Counted from the stretch's first letter, positions 25,760 to 42,700 are shown. The stretch is DNA of 64,000 nucleotides from Flaccisagitta enflata (GCA_965153355.1 OZ231128.1:48980001-49044000), one strand, 5' to 3'. Notes: generated from the letters alone by a model not told the origin. Program-made: numbers and translations.

Positions 25760-26492
25760 TTTTTTTTCTATTCTCTGCTTTCTGCTTTATGCTTTCTGCT
25801 TTCTGCTTTCTGCTCTCTGCTTCTTTTTTGCTTGTTTTCTCGCTTCTGCTACTGCCTCCATTTCTGAAATCATTAAAGCGAAGGATGATTGGAGCAATTT
25901 GGATTCAAATTCGGCATAACAAAGGCGTAACTAAAATTCTATGTTCAACGAGGAGGAAATCAACATTTGGAACAAAGAAAAAAGCGTGATAAGAAAAGAA
26001 AAAGCCTGATGTTTTAGTTGCCGATTTATGTCAGTGTTGTTTTATCCGTTTGTCTCTTTGTCAGTCTATGTCCCCATATGCCAGTTGCTTCTTTTATGGT
26101 CCGTATTTTTTATTCCGTTGAGTTCGAGTCATGATTCGATCATGTTTGCATCTTGGTTTGCTTTCGTTGTCAAGAGTATTCAGTGTTTTCATGTGTTAAT
26201 GTACACATGTGCAAAAAAGGAGAGGGAAAACGATTATAAGCTGACAGAAAAACGTTGGAACAAACTCAACACTAAAAACAAAATTTCTGAACTGAAAATA
26301 TGTTTGTCTTGTCCAACACGTTGTGGGAACAACTAATCTTTCTGAAATTCCCCAATCCAATCTTTCTAGAGTAAATGTACATAGAGAAAATGATGATTTA
26401 TGATAATTAGCCCAATGAGATAAAATTCAGACTGAAGTATCCCGGTATCTTTCAGTGGCTTTGATTAGAATTTCATCACACTAGGCGTCTGC
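25760..26492. other. Gene-free stretch
   Basis: Includes a pyrimidine-rich CTTTCTGCTTTATGC repeat at 25770-25850. DRC11 exons upstream of exon A would be expected here on the minus strand, but none was recognised. Confidence 0.4.
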
Positions 26493-27147
26493 TTTTTAGT
26501 CGCGTGCTACGCGACTCAACAACTCGCTTTGTCCCAGGGTCCGTCAAGATTTCGCCTGCCTACAAGCAGAACTATTTCAATTACTTTCTGCCTACATATT
26601 TAGCGTGTAGTTTAATAATTTTTTTCTTTAAAATTCTTAGTACAAAAATATTGATTTGTTTACATTACAAGCTCTGACTCTGAAATAATATGGAAGAGGC
26701 CAAAAAAGACTATGATAGGCCATTATTTGTTATTTTTACAATAAATTTTTTACACATTTTTCTTCCCTTTCCAAAACTAGCTTGCTGCCTACGAGCAATG
26801 CTCGCGTGCTCGGGCATATTGTCGCACCCTGCTTTGTCCAATGTCCATCCGTCCGTCCATCGGTCAGTCTGTCAATCCGTCACACTTTTACATTTTTAAT
26901 GAATTTTTTTTAAACTCATTTTAAGTCATTTTAAGTCATTTGAGGTCATTCTAAGTCACTCTAGGTCATTTCAGTTAATTTGGTCATTTATGTAATTATA
27001 AGTCCATTGAGGTCGTTCTCAGTCAAGTGCTTTTTAGTCATTTCAAGTCAATAAAAGGTTATTATAGGTAACTGTAGGTCATCATGCGATTGTGTAATTA
27101 GGAAATTTTGTAAGTCTCGCACGCGACTTATAGGTGTTGGCCTTGTT
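26493..27147 (-). mobile_element. Family A element(s) with ~11-bp repeat core
   Basis: A truncated A end at 26493-26555 (TTTTTAGTCGCGTGCTACGC). A second, longer copy runs from about 26810 to 27147: GTCCGTCCATCGGTCAG microsatellite, a core of CATTTTAAGTCATTTGAGGT-type repeats (26910-27060), then GTCTCGCACGCGACTTATAG and TTGGCCTTGTT. This is the uninterrupted form of the core that hosts family B at 4268 and 16635. Confidence 0.55.
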
Positions 27148-27400
27148 AAACTCTAAAGCAAAGTACTGATTATGATTTTGTCTATGTACTTTTGCTCTAG
27201 ATAGTGAACACATTTTGAAGGTTTTACAAAACAGTGGTTTTACATGAATGAATCGGCGAACATCAAGAAATCACAAGCTAGTACTCAACATCAAGACATT
27301 TTGAGCAATTGTAGAAAATCATTTTGAACATTGAAGTTATGACATGACTTGAAACACAACATGGTAGACAAGTTCGCGATTTGGAGGGCACTATTGATAT

Positions 27401-27556
27401 CAAGGCCGGGTAAACTGCGACTTTAGTCGCGGACGGGTGGGCAGGAGCGAAAAACCCCAAAAAGTGACTTTGAGACAAACTGATGGGCGGCCCAACAGAC
27501 CGACGGACCGCCGGCCGACCGGAAAGTGGCTTATAGAGTCGCATGCCCGCGACTGA
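27401..27556 (+). mobile_element. Family A element (copy A6)
   Basis: CAAGGCCGGGTAAACTGCG, TCGCGGACGGGTGGGCAGG, GACCGACGGACCG microsatellite, then AGAGTCGCATGCCCGCGACT. Internally shortened (156 bp). Confidence 0.65.
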
Positions 27557-27772
27557 AGCCGAATGAAGCTACCAAGTAACGCCATGGGGATCTTTATGAT
27601 TCGTATTAGCTGACTAAAACTGATCTTTGTTATTGAAAATTGGCAACGGTCATCAATAAAACATCCGACTTACAATGGCCTCCATGAAGAGAAAGAGTGA
27701 AAAAACAGGGCAGTTTTATATTATACCATTGCCTGGACAATTTTTGGCTCTCCTGATTTGTTTTCATTTGAT

Positions 27773-27968
27773 AACAAGGCCAGATACACGGCTACCCCAG
27801 TCGCGTGCAGGTGGGCAGGTCACTTGATCATTTGGGCAGGAGCAGTGAGGCCAAAGACCGCAAAAAAAACAAAACAAAAAAAGTAAAGTGTGACCAGCGG
27901 ACCAGCGGACCGACGGACCGACAACGGACCGACGGACCTACAAAGCGGGTGTAAAGTCGCGATAGCAC
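27773..27968 (+). mobile_element. Family A element (copy A7)
   Basis: AACAAGGCCAGATACACGG, CAGTCGCGTGCAGGTGGGC, CATTTGGGCAGGAGCAGTG, AAAGTGTGACC, (GACC/GACG)n, ACAAAGCGGGTG. The terminal palindrome is broken after GTCGCGAT. Confidence 0.7.
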
Positions 27969-28039
27969 ATTTAAAGATCAGAGATAGATATTCACCTCCC
28001 TTTCTCTTTATGTCCGTGTGTATCTTTGCATAACAAGAC

Positions 28040-28040
28040 A

Positions 28041-28123
<83 letters not shown>

Positions 28124-28132
28124 CTCTCTCTA
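28040..28132. repeat. (CT)n-(AT)n-(CT)n
   Basis: TCTCTCTC, about 33 AT units, then CTCTCTCTC. Confidence 0.95.
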
Positions 28133-28261
28133 ACTCAGTGTTACTCCTGTGTTCAGTTTTAGGTTCTTGTATCGCCAGTCTCATCGGCCGGACTCGTTCA
28201 GTTCGACTTCTGCTTTTGTCCTCTTTGATGGAAGTTCCGTCGTGTTTTTGAGCAAAGTTCC

Positions 28262-28739
28262 AGCCTCAGATCGACCCTCCACACAGCTATCGCCGGGCAG
28301 AGAAGAAGGAAGAAGAGACAAGAAGAAGAAGGAAGAAGAAGAAGAAGGAAGAAGAAGAAGAAGAAGAGAGAAGCAACCAAAAAGCAGAAGAAGAAGAAGA
28401 AAGAAGAAGAAGAAGGAGGGGAACAAAGAGAAAGTAAAAAAAGATAAAATAGTAGAAGAGAAGAGCGTTAAAAAGAAAAAAAAAACAGAAGAAAAGAAAA
28501 AAGAAATAGAAGAAGAAAAAGAAATGAAGGAAGAAGGAAGAAGGAGGAAGATAAGAAGAGAAAAAAAGAAAAAGAGAAAAAGAAACAAAAAGAAAAAAGA
28601 AGAAAAAGAAAAGAAAAGAAAGAGAGAAAGAAAGAAAGAAAGAAAGAAAGAAAAAGAAAGAAAGAAAAAGAAAGAAAGAAAGAAAGAAAAAGAAAGAAGA
28701 AAGAAAGAAGAAGAAAAAGAAAGAAGAAANNNNNNNNNN
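28262..28739. repeat. (GAA)n/(GAAA)n purine tract ending in assembly gap 2
   Basis: Over 400 bp almost wholly purine, mixing GAA and GAAA units, up to the ten Ns at 28730-28739. The long Lys/Glu frame is repeat translation. Confidence 0.9.
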
Positions 28740-28907
28740 CCTCGGTGCTAGAATTTGTGCCTCGATGCTAGAATTTGGACCTCAAGGCTAGCAGAGCTTT
28801 AAAGGGGGTGGACGGAGAAGGAGAAGGAGAAGAAAGATAAGGAGAAATTTCCCATGTGTGAAAGCATATTTATCGGTTTCCTTCTGGGGCCGCTGCCCAA
28901 AAGGGAC
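28740..28907. mobile_element. Family B right half (copy B7)
   Basis: Starts inside the core after the gap (units GCCTCGATGCTAGAATTTGG), purine tract GGAGAAGGAGAAG, then the arm GTGTGAAAGCATATTTATCGG and CTGGGGCCGCTGCCC. Left half lost in the gap. Arm type as in B4. Confidence 0.6.
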
Positions 28908-28914
28908 GACTATC

Positions 28915-29035
28915 GATCGATCGGACCGACTGACCGACTGACCGACCGACTGACCGATCAACCGACCGACCGACCAACCGACTGACCAACCGACCGACCG
29001 ACTGACCGACCCAGCAGAGCAGAGCGACCAAAGGC
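28915..29035. repeat. (GACC/GACT)n microsatellite
   Basis: CGACCGACTGACCGACC-type tract, the class found inside families A and C, here without recognisable element ends. Confidence 0.7.
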
Positions 29036-29065
29036 GGCGCCAGATGCAAAGAGCGAAGGTCTGTC

Positions 29066-29711
29066 ATCCAAGGATCGCACATATCATGGTACCCGATGTT
29101 CGTTGTGAGTGGATCAGCTGAAGAAGATAACAGAGCAGGGCAGCTGTCTCAGTCGCCAGATGTCCAGGATACAGGGGTGAATTTCCAGACGTCCCACGCA
29201 CATTAAAGGGCTGACATGTTGATTTTATTTCCGACAAGGCTGATTTAGGGTATTAGAGAGCCAATTTTGGAGCTGAAAGGGCTGATTTTGGGCCTGAGAG
29301 GACTGATTTTAGCATCAGGAGAGAGCTGATTTTGGGCCTGAGGGCTGATTTTGGGCTTGAGAGGCTGATTTGGGTGGCCACTGAGCCACCTTGGGAGCTG
29401 AGTGAGCTGATTTTGGGCCTTGAGGTCTGACTTGTTGAGGCCTGAGAGGGCTGATTTTGGGCCTGAGAGGGCTGATTTTGGGCTTGAAAGGGCTGATTTT
29501 GGGCTTAAGAGGGCTGATTTTGGGCCTGAGAGGGCTGATTTTGGGCTTGAGAGGGCTGATTTTGGGCTTCAGAGGGCTGATTTGGGGTCTGAGAGGGGCC
29601 TCGGGGGGGGGGGACGTACGTACGGACGTACGGACGTACGGACGTACGTACGGGACGTCTGAAACGTTCAGGTTCACAGGACATCGGCTCCTTTGGGCCG
29701 CTGCCCAAAAA
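29066..29711. mobile_element. Family B element (copy B8)
   Basis: Left end ATCCAAGGATCGCACATATC, GTACCCGATG, GAGCAGGGCAGCTG, GGGGTGAATTTCCAGACGTCC. Core of about seventeen 20-bp units of the GAGAGGGCTGATTTTGGGCC type. An ACGTACGGACGTACGG tract follows, then ACAGGACATCGGCTCCTTTG and GGCCGCTGCCC. Its core unit is nearly the reverse complement of that in B3, and both have the CGTACG tract beside one arm, so B3 and B8 are close relatives in opposite orientation. Confidence 0.75.
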
Positions 29712-29929
29712 GGAAAAGAAAAGAAAAGCGGGAGCAAAAGGGAACATAAAGGAAAATGGTAGATCTGGGGCTTCCATTGACATCGATGATGGGGCCACAA
29801 AATCGTTGCCACCGGGTCGCTCCACCCATTGGCACACAACATAAAGACGCGCGACGAGAAAGAAGCAAAACAAAACATTTTCTATGTTACTCTGGGGATT
29901 TCTGTATCAATGCCAATGCCAAACACCAT

Positions 29930-29944
29930 CATGGATGATGATAG

Positions 29945-29993
<49 letters not shown>

Positions 29994-30023
29994 AATGGTT
30001 GATGATAATAATGATGATGATGT

Positions 30024-30061
<38 letters not shown>

Positions 30062-30106
30062 ATGAGGATAGTGATGATTATGGTGATAGTGATGATGATG
30101 AAATAG

Positions 30107-30175
<69 letters not shown>
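29930..30175. repeat. (GAT)n tract
   Basis: GATGATGAT with AGT and TAT variants; poly-Asp, poly-Met and poly-Ser frames are all open. Confidence 0.9.
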
Positions 30176-30465
30176 CAAAAACAAAAACAAAAAAGAAAAA
30201 AAGGACAAAGTTAAGGAAAAGGACAAAACAACAGTAATGCCATTAAAATGGTCAGTGGAAACAAAGCGAAAAAGCTTTACAAGTTCGTCTGTCACAATGA
30301 AAGGAAAAAGCAAGCAAGACTGCAATGAAAAAAAACATAAAAAAGAAGAAGGACATGGAGGAGGAAAGGACGGGGGAAGGCAAAGAGCGGGGCCCATTCA
30401 TTCAATTCATTCAATCAAATGGTAGCTGTTGAGAAGATTGATAATGTACAAGCTTAAAAGGCGCT

Positions 30466-31205
<740 letters not shown>

Positions 31206-31522
31206 TTTTAGATGCGTCCGTCAGGAACGCATCTCTATAAGAGGGTCTGTCCGTCCGTCGGTCCGTCCGTCGGTCCGTCCGTCGGTCCGTCCGTCCGTAT
31301 GTCCGTCCGTTACGCAAGTGCAAAAACCGCGTTTCTAGACTGTCTATAGCCACGGTGAGATCCTATACTGAAACGAATGATCAACCAACATGATTTGAGA
31401 GCCTCCTTTTCTACTCAGTCGTTTCACACGTCTGTTTGTCCATCTGTCACTCCATATACGTCACATGATCAATACACACAGAGACACAGTCCGGACGCAT
31501 CGTTGCCCGGTCGGGCTTGTTC
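31206..31522 (-). mobile_element. Family C element, complete (copy C1)
   Basis: From the left: TTTTTAGATGCGTCC, a few loop bases, AACGCATCTCTATAAGAG (palindromic end AGATGCGT...ACGCATCT), then (GTCC/GTCG)n at 31247-31310, TTACGCAAGTGC, and at the right GGACGCATCGTTGCCCGG and TCGGGCTTGTTC. Same plan as family A with different end sequences. Confidence 0.65.
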
Positions 31523-32247
31523 TCTGACATTCTGTCTCTATCTATCTCTTTTCTCCTTTGGAAGTCTAATGTTTTGTGCCGACCCAAAAAGAAAAAAACA
31601 TGGGGACAAAAAAAGAAAAAAAATTCACACTGTCGGTACTAAAAACGTTTCATCTCATAGTACTGTATAAAAATCTGTAAACATCTTAGAAATCGCCAAT
31701 GGCACATCTAAACCAAGAGAAAGTATATATTTCTTTAAATTCTTGAACGAGGTGAAATGAACACTCATATCTGAAATAGCTCTAAAATGGAAATCAGAAG
31801 TACAAGGCCAACTTATGGCCAATATGTGCGCCTCGCAATTTTTAGTGTGAACATACACACCAAAGTCGTCTGGAAGATATTTCTTTTTATGCTTTATGAC
31901 ATTTCTTTTGAAAGACAATATCGCTCTTTAAAAGCTTCCCATCTCGCATTTAATGGGCTTTTCTTTCATTCGTCGCATCTTTCTTTGTTTTCCTTTTTCG
32001 TTTTATTTTCGTCTATTCTTTCTTTCGTCCTTTCTTTCATTGTTTTTTTTTTTTTTTTCTTTCTTTCTCCTTTTTTTCCACTCCCTCTTTATCTCTTCCT
32101 TTCTTATTTCCTATTTTGTCTTCCATTGATTTTTTTTTCCTCCTTTTTTTTCTTTCCCTCTTTTTCTCTTCCTTTCTCTAGCATCACTTGAAACAATAAC
32201 AATAGTGTCTATTGCTGCTTTTGTTTATTCATTCGTCCACCCCAAAC
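31523..32247. other. No confident gene; pyrimidine-rich right half
   Basis: An 87-codon minus frame (31655-31918, MSFKRNVIKHKKKYLPDD...) has ordinary composition but no splice, promoter or family evidence. 32000-32170 is CT-rich with T runs. Confidence 0.35.
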
Positions 32248-32466
32248 TTTTAGTCGCGTTCACGCGACTTTGTAACCGGCTCTGTCCGCCGGTCGGTCGG
32301 TCTGTTGGTCTGTCGGTCTGTTGGTCTGACCGTAACACTTTGCTTTTTTCATCGTTCGGGCGATGTTTGCGTTACTGCCCCTGCCCAATGGCTTAGTTGG
32401 TCTATTTCATCACTGTCCCTGCCTACCTGCACGCAACCTAGGTAGCCGTGTATCCGGCCTCGTTTT
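32248..32466 (-). mobile_element. Family A element (copy A8)
   Basis: TTTTAGTCGCGTTCACGCGAC, CCGGTCGGTCGGTCTG microsatellite, GTAACACTTTGC, TGCACGCAACCTAGGTAGCC, GTGTATCCGGCCTCGTT. Confidence 0.72.
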
Positions 32467-32837
32467 CATTCACATAAACTACGAAAAACCTCTCAATATT
32501 TGAATTCATTCACTTTATTCATTCATTCTCTTTTCCCTGTATATACTCCTTTTCTTTTTCACGCAATTCTCATTTTCTGAGCACATGGGCGGCGATCAAG
32601 ACTTTTCTAATTTCAAACGCGAAATTTGTAACGCTAATAGTAAATAATTTGCGTTACAAACGTTTGAAATCTTGATTTCAATTGTTTGAAGAAACGGTTG
32701 ATTTGACGACGTCGACGCCGAAGCGGCTTTTCAGACATGAACCAGAATCTCACGGTTCCAAATTTAAGCCAAAAGGAAACGTTTTGAAAGAAAGAATAGA
32801 AAGAAACAAAGAACGAAAATAAAAGGTGGATGGGGTG

Positions 32838-33300
32838 GATGAAAAAGAAGAAGACGAAGAAGAAGACGAAGAAGAAGAAGAAGAAGAAGAAGAAGAAGAA
32901 GAAGAAGAAGAAGAAGAAGAAGAAGAAGAAGAAGAAGAAGAAGAAGAAGAAGAAGAAAAAGAAGAAGAAAAAGAAGAAAAAGAAGAATGGGGAAAATAAA
33001 AAAAGGAAAAAAGGAAAAAAAGGGAAAAAAGGAAAGAAGGAAGGAAAGAAAGAAAGGGAGGAAAAAAGAATAAGATGAAAGAATGAAAGAACGAAAGGGG
33101 AAATAAAAGAATGAGAGAAGAAAGCGCTGAGGTAATAAAAGAGGAAAGAAAAGAAGAGAAAAACAGTTAAGAGAAAGATAGAGGAAGATGAAAGATAAGA
33201 ACAAAGAACAAACACACAAAAAAGATAGGAAGTCAGAAGAAAAAACAGAAAGAAAAAGAAAAGTAATGAACAGAAAGAAAGTAAAGAAGAAAGGAAAGAA
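32838..33300. repeat. (GAA)n and purine-rich tract
   Basis: Near-pure (GAA)n at 32840-32985, then AAAGG/GAAAGAAGG words to about 33300. Confidence 0.85.
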
Positions 33301-33457
33301 ATTTCAGCGATGAAATCGATTCAGTTCATTTCATTTTCCGCATTTGCATTCATTAGATTTTCTAATCACTTCCTTCGCTTCCCTCCAGAGGATTTCTCCC
33401 TTCTTTAAGTTAAACCACCGCTTGTTGACGCCGCAGTTGTCGTCGACGGTTTCGCAG

Positions 33458-33850
<393 letters not shown>

Positions 33851-34231
33851 ATTTTTTCTCTCTATTCTAATAATCTTATTCTCCTCTGTATTTTTTCGAT
33901 CCACTGCTTTGTTTCAATTCTTGCCGTTTTTGCCATTCATTCATGTTTCCCCCTTTTTTTTCCTTTTATTGCTAGTTTTTTTTCCTTTTTTTTATCATGT
34001 CATCTTTTTTTTTTTATTCCATCCTTTCATCCTTTCCTGCATCGTTCATTTCTTTTTTTCATTCATTCTTTCTGTGTATCGTTATTTCTTTCTTTATATC
34101 TTTCTTTCTTCTCTCCTTCTTCTCCTGTTATCTTCTTTCATTTATTTTCTTTCCTCGCTTATGAATCAACATCAAACAACTTTTCACTCACTCATCTTTT
34201 CATTTTCTTTCAATGACACTTCCTAACTTAC

Positions 34232-38649
<4,418 letters not shown>

Positions 38650-38758
38650 TACGGAGGCCAGGCTGCCAAGTGGGGAGGGGCGTTACGCAGTCGTTAAGGG
38701 CGGAGACTCAGATGAAACTCAAAACGACTTCCGCGCAATGGAAGGAAAAAACACGGCA

Positions 38759-38764
38759 GTTTAT
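38759..38764 (-). promoter_or_regulatory. TATA box candidate for the disordered-protein gene
   Basis: The minus strand reads GGTATAAACTG, 110 bases upstream of the ATG at 38649, just downstream of a (CT)n tract (38773-38811 on the plus strand is (GA)n). (GA)/(CT) repeats are frequent promoter-proximal elements, but the repeat is so common in this window that the position may mean nothing. Confidence 0.45.
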
Positions 38765-38770
38765 ACCGGG

Positions 38771-38772
<2 letters not shown>

Positions 38773-38811
<39 letters not shown>
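38773..38811. repeat. (GA)n microsatellite
   Basis: About 19 GA units upstream of the disordered-protein gene. Confidence 0.9.
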
Positions 38812-38814
<3 letters not shown>

Positions 38815-38976
38815 AAATGGGTATTAACTGTTGCAAGGTAATTTTCGTCGTTTCTGACTTTTTTTTTTTTTTGCTTGGGTGTACAATTGTTTTATTTTGC
38901 TAAGTATCACTCACATTCAATATTGTTTTAAAGCCAGGATTTGACGATGTAATCATCTAGAGAGTTACCTATTGTC

Positions 38977-39249
38977 ATGATGAATCGCGTGTGCAATCTG
39001 TATGGACAGCTGACAGGAACAAGAACATCCTTACTGAGATTGTGGTGGGTACATTACTTTGTATTGACGATGAGCGACGATATTCAGATATCGAATGCCA
39101 TTTTTATTCTGATCGCTAAGTTAGGGCACAATCCACACGATGCACAACGCTTGGCAAAGATGTTAACATTGTTAGCGTTTCCGTTAAGAGAGGTTGATTT
39201 TAGTGAAATCAAGATTCTTCTCACTCCTCAAACACAAAGATCACCATAA
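38977..39249 (+). CDS. Small ORF, unrecognised
   Basis: 90 codons, or 59 from the inner ATG at 39070, which gives MSDDIQISNAIFILIAKLG followed by HNPHDAQRLAKMLTLLAFPL. Composition is protein-like, not repetitive, with a helical character. No splice sites or family support. It is divergent from the gene ending at 38649 (about 330 bases apart). Confidence 0.28.
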   Translation: MMNRVCNLYGQLTGTRTSLLRLWWVHYFVLTMSDDIQISNAIFILIAKLGHNPHDAQRLAKMLTLLAFPLREVDFSEIKILLTPQTQRSP

Positions 39250-39774
39250 AATACCCGATGCAGGATGGAGACTTGCCGCTGATATTATCAAAAATGTAGC
39301 CTTCAAAAGTGTCGCCCAGATTTTTAAGGAATTCGCCAACAGATAATTTTCACCAGACAAGCCTGTTTGTTTTCTTTGATCTAATTTGAATTTCTTTTTT
39401 CGTGATAAGATGCCACAGATGAAAGTCGATTGATATGCATAGTTTTCTGGGATGTTTTGAATTTCAATGAAAGACTTCATGGGTTTCTCGCGGTAAATTA
39501 GCCTGTATCAAAAACAAATCATGACAAGTACAGATCGTGTATGTGGCAAATTTCGAAATACCGGAAGAGCAGAGACTGAGCAGTGAGCAAACAGTATCGA
39601 GTGATAACCAGATTTTTTTTGTAAATAACCACAAGCCGAAGCGGTAAAATTGAAAGACCAGGAAAACCATCACAGATATGTTAACTTATCTAAGATGAGT
39701 GATACAGCGCTCCCTGAACTAGTAAAGACGACAATAATGATATTTCTTTTGGCTTTCTTTCTTTCTTTTTTTCT
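39250..39774. other. No gene supported
   Basis: Two minus frames (39241-39480, 39464-39673) overlap and have no supporting evidence. Confidence 0.4.
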
Positions 39775-39999
39775 TTTTTAGTCGCGTGCGCGCGACTCTA
39801 TAACCTGCTTTACAACCTGTCCGTCGGTCCGTCGGGCCGTCTGTCAGTCTGACAGTGTCAGACCATCACACTTAGCTTTTTTCGGTGCTTACAGGCGGTT
39901 TTTGCATTTCTGCTCCTGCCCAAATACTTGGTTAGCCATTTTCATCACTGCTCCTGCCCATCTGCACGCGACTACGGTAGCTATGTATCTGGCCTTTTT
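39775..39999 (-). mobile_element. Family A element (copy A9)
   Basis: TTTTAGTCGCGTGCGCGCGAC, GTCCGTCGGTCCGTCGGG microsatellite, ATCACACTTAGC, GCTCCTGCCCATCTGCACGC, GACTACGGTAGC, TATGTATCTGGCC. Confidence 0.72.
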
Positions 40000-40396
40000 T
40001 TTTCTTTACTTTTTTTCTTTTTTGAAAAGCGTCTTTCCTGATGTTTGTAAAAGAAATAGAGATAGTTTCCAGAAAATGAACTTTAAATTACTTTAGTCAA
40101 ACCTTGCTCGAATTTATGTGCGAATGCCGGAATTCCTTAGTCCAACTAATTTCATTTTTAATTGTTAATACTGAATTCCGCTTATAAGCACAAGCAACTC
40201 GTTGGTCCTTGAATATCCGTTAGTACGGGATTTTCCTGTGCAAGGTTCTTTTTTTTGGGGGGTTTTACACTGTTTAATATCTGGTACTTACGGAAAGAAA
40301 AAAATGTGGCCTTTTTTTATTTTTGATTTAGTTACTTTTAGAGTTATAAGCTCTTGAGATAACAATTGATTTTCGTATTGATGAAATAATCACTGT

Positions 40397-40711
40397 ATGA
40401 CCAAAAAAGAAAAAAAAAAAAGAACATGGAAAACTTTTCATGAAATCTGCGCGCGAAAGCTCAAAAACGCGACACGCGCACAAACGCGGAACCTAGCACG
40501 AGTTGGCCCTGACGCCGACGGAGACGAGGACGACGGCAACGACGACAACGATGACGACGACAACGACGACGACGATGACGATGACGACGAAGGCGAGAAT
40601 GACGACGATGACGATAGTCACGATGACGAAAACGAACAACGTCGTGAAGCGGAAACGATGGACACAAAACTGGGTGATGGATTATCAGCTTCATGTTCAT
40701 TAGTTTATTGA
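40397..40711 (+). CDS. Acidic (Asp-rich) ORF, doubtful
   Basis: 104 codons: a basic start (MTKKEKKKRTWKTFHEI), then a GAC/GAT repeat giving an Asp/Glu/Asn run, then a short unique tail. The unique ends are short, so this may be repeat translation rather than a gene. Confidence 0.2.
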   Translation: MTKKEKKKRTWKTFHEICARKLKNATRAQTRNLARVGPDADGDEDDGNDDNDDDDNDDDDDDDDEGENDDDDDSHDDENEQRREAETMDTKLGDGLSASCSLVY

Positions 40712-41233
40712 GATGTTACCATTGGCAATGCTCAATATGTCACGCAAAATGCCCCCAAGTTCAACTTCCAAATTTACCCATTCTGGCAAAATCTGTTAGG
40801 CTTGATCAGGAGCAAAAAATTTAGGCGTCTGTGTTGATTGGAACCATTGACAATGACAGGGAACTCTTAGGAATATGGTTAATATTGGTTATGTTGGTAT
40901 GTGACTCACAGTATTGACATTGTGCATGTAGAAATACCTTTTGGAGATGATGGGAGAAACTTCCATTAGGCACGAAGACCATTTTTTTTCTCAAACCCAA
41001 CTGGTCAGCTAAGTATTGACTTACATATTATTTTCTGCTTGGATATATGAAGAGACAAAAAATATCTTCTGGGCCAGTGAGCAAACTTGTTGTTTTTTTG
41101 CGAACTTGCACTGTAACTCCATCATAGAAATAAACGTTGTGTTAATTATTTCATTTCAATTATACAAAACGTGATCAATGCTATGCTTAAACTCTTATTG
41201 ACACTCTTCCTGTAGCATCATTTTTTTTGCCAT

Positions 41234-41234
<1 letters not shown>
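40712..41234. other. AT-rich, nothing recognised
   Basis: No coding or element evidence. Confidence 0.45.

Positions 41235-41284
<50 letters not shown>
41235..41284. repeat. (CT)n microsatellite
   Basis: About 25 CT units. Confidence 0.95.
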
Positions 41285-41288
<4 letters not shown>

Positions 41289-41387
41289 CTTTTTTCTCCT
41301 CGCTGTATGCTTTAAGTCGTAAATGGTACTTTATGTCGGTAAGGCTTCGAGAGCAAGCTATTCATCCCTATCATGATAAAAAGAGAA

Positions 41388-41490
41388 GTCGCAAAAGCAA
41401 AGATGGTAACCGGTACCCGATGCCTCGGACTCATTGCATGTGAGAGTGAGATTGTGAGAGGGGCGGCGGCCTTGAAGAGCCGATGCCTTC
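41388..41490. mobile_element. Family B left-end fragment (copy B9)
   Basis: AAGTCGCAAAAGCAAAGATGG-like start, ACCGGTACCCGATGCCTC, GAGAGGGGCGGCGGCC, GAGCCGATGCCTT. No core or right arm. Confidence 0.6.
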
Positions 41491-41539
41491 TTGTTCTCGT
41501 TTATATAAAAAGAAAATTGGCACACTAAATACACCGTTC

Positions 41540-41542
<3 letters not shown>

Positions 41543-41628
<86 letters not shown>
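41543..41628. repeat. (CT)n microsatellite
   Basis: About 43 CT units with one CC interruption. Confidence 0.95.
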
Positions 41629-41631
<3 letters not shown>

Positions 41632-42324
41632 GTTTTGCCTGGATGCAGAATCCGGTTCCATCATGATCTATGATCGTCACGTGATTTCTATGATCACAAC
41701 GCGGCATCAAAAAAAGGTCATTTAGTTGATGAGAATTATGGTGATGGACGGATGGCACGAACTCGGGCATGGCTCCGAGAACATGAGATGTAAGGAGATG
41801 TAAGGAGATGTAAGGAGTTGATAACGCCTCTACGATTCCAAATATGTCTACTCATAAGTCATGAACCATTGCACGATGACAACAAAAACGCTCGTCAACT
41901 CATGTGGCTACCATAAACTATGACTTCAAATATCTAAAATAGAAAACAATGAGTGATTCTCCTGAATAGAACTTTTTGAACGCGTGGTGCTTCATTCCCG
42001 GGCCTAATTTCATCTCTTTGAGTCCCAACATCTGACCCCTTCTTAGGCCTGAGCATGATTGATTAGTCAGGCTTTGGAACAATAAGATAAATGTGGGTGA
42101 ACTGGCAAGCAAAAGAAGTACAAAAGAAAGGCATGGTCTAGGAAGAATGCTCTTCTCCCTTCAACAGTAATTTTAGTTAAAACAGCGGAGGGGGGGGGAG
42201 GTCAGCACATGGCATCTTGCCATTATGCACGTCAGCAGACAATGCCAGTCAATGACAAGAGCTAATGACGTATCCTTTAGCTGACTACGAATCCATTAGC
42301 TACGAAATTCCGCCTGTTACACAA

Positions 42325-42700
42325 GGCTCTCTTCCATATTTTTCAGTTTGGGTATAGTGAGGGATATTGTTCCACCTATCATACTACTCAGTACCTTGAA
42401 TTAGAATGTCCGGCGGACGCATTAAGCTTGACCTCGATTCTATTAAGGGTATGGTTTCTTAACAATGTTACCCTCGGGTGATTTGTTGAGTTTTGGTAAC
42501 ACAGGTAACAATCATTGGCCCTTATCTATTTTGGTAAGTATTAGTGTATTGGGTTAGACTCAGAATTGATGTTCGTAAGTTGGTTTTGCTAAATGAAAAC
42601 TAGGAGTGATGCGCGTAGTAACTAGTCAGTGAGGGCTCACATGGCTCTCTTCCATATTTTTCAGTTTGGGTATAGTGAGGAATATTGTCCCACCTATCAT
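42325..42700 (+). repeat. Dispersed repeat, two copies here and a third at 46691-46735
   Basis: GGCTCTCTTCCATATTTTTC, AGTTTGGGTATAGTGAGG, ATATTGTTCCACCTATCAT occurs at 42325-42384 and, nearly identical, at 42643-42700. A diverged copy (CAGTTTGGGTAAAGTGAGGG, TTCCACTTGTCATAA) is at 46691-46735. Probably the end of an uncharacterised element. Confidence 0.6.

Noticed and set aside
28149-28751. 200-codon Lys/Glu-rich frame
   Set aside because: Runs through (GAA)n/(GAAA)n and into the Ns; purine repeat translation.
29420-29662. Repeats such as PERADFGLERADFG, SPKSALSSPKSALS and LRGLILGLRGLILG as repeat-protein genes (also 11729-12063 and 16703-16977)
   Set aside because: These are the 20-21-bp minisatellite cores of family B, open in several frames on both strands and lacking gene structure.
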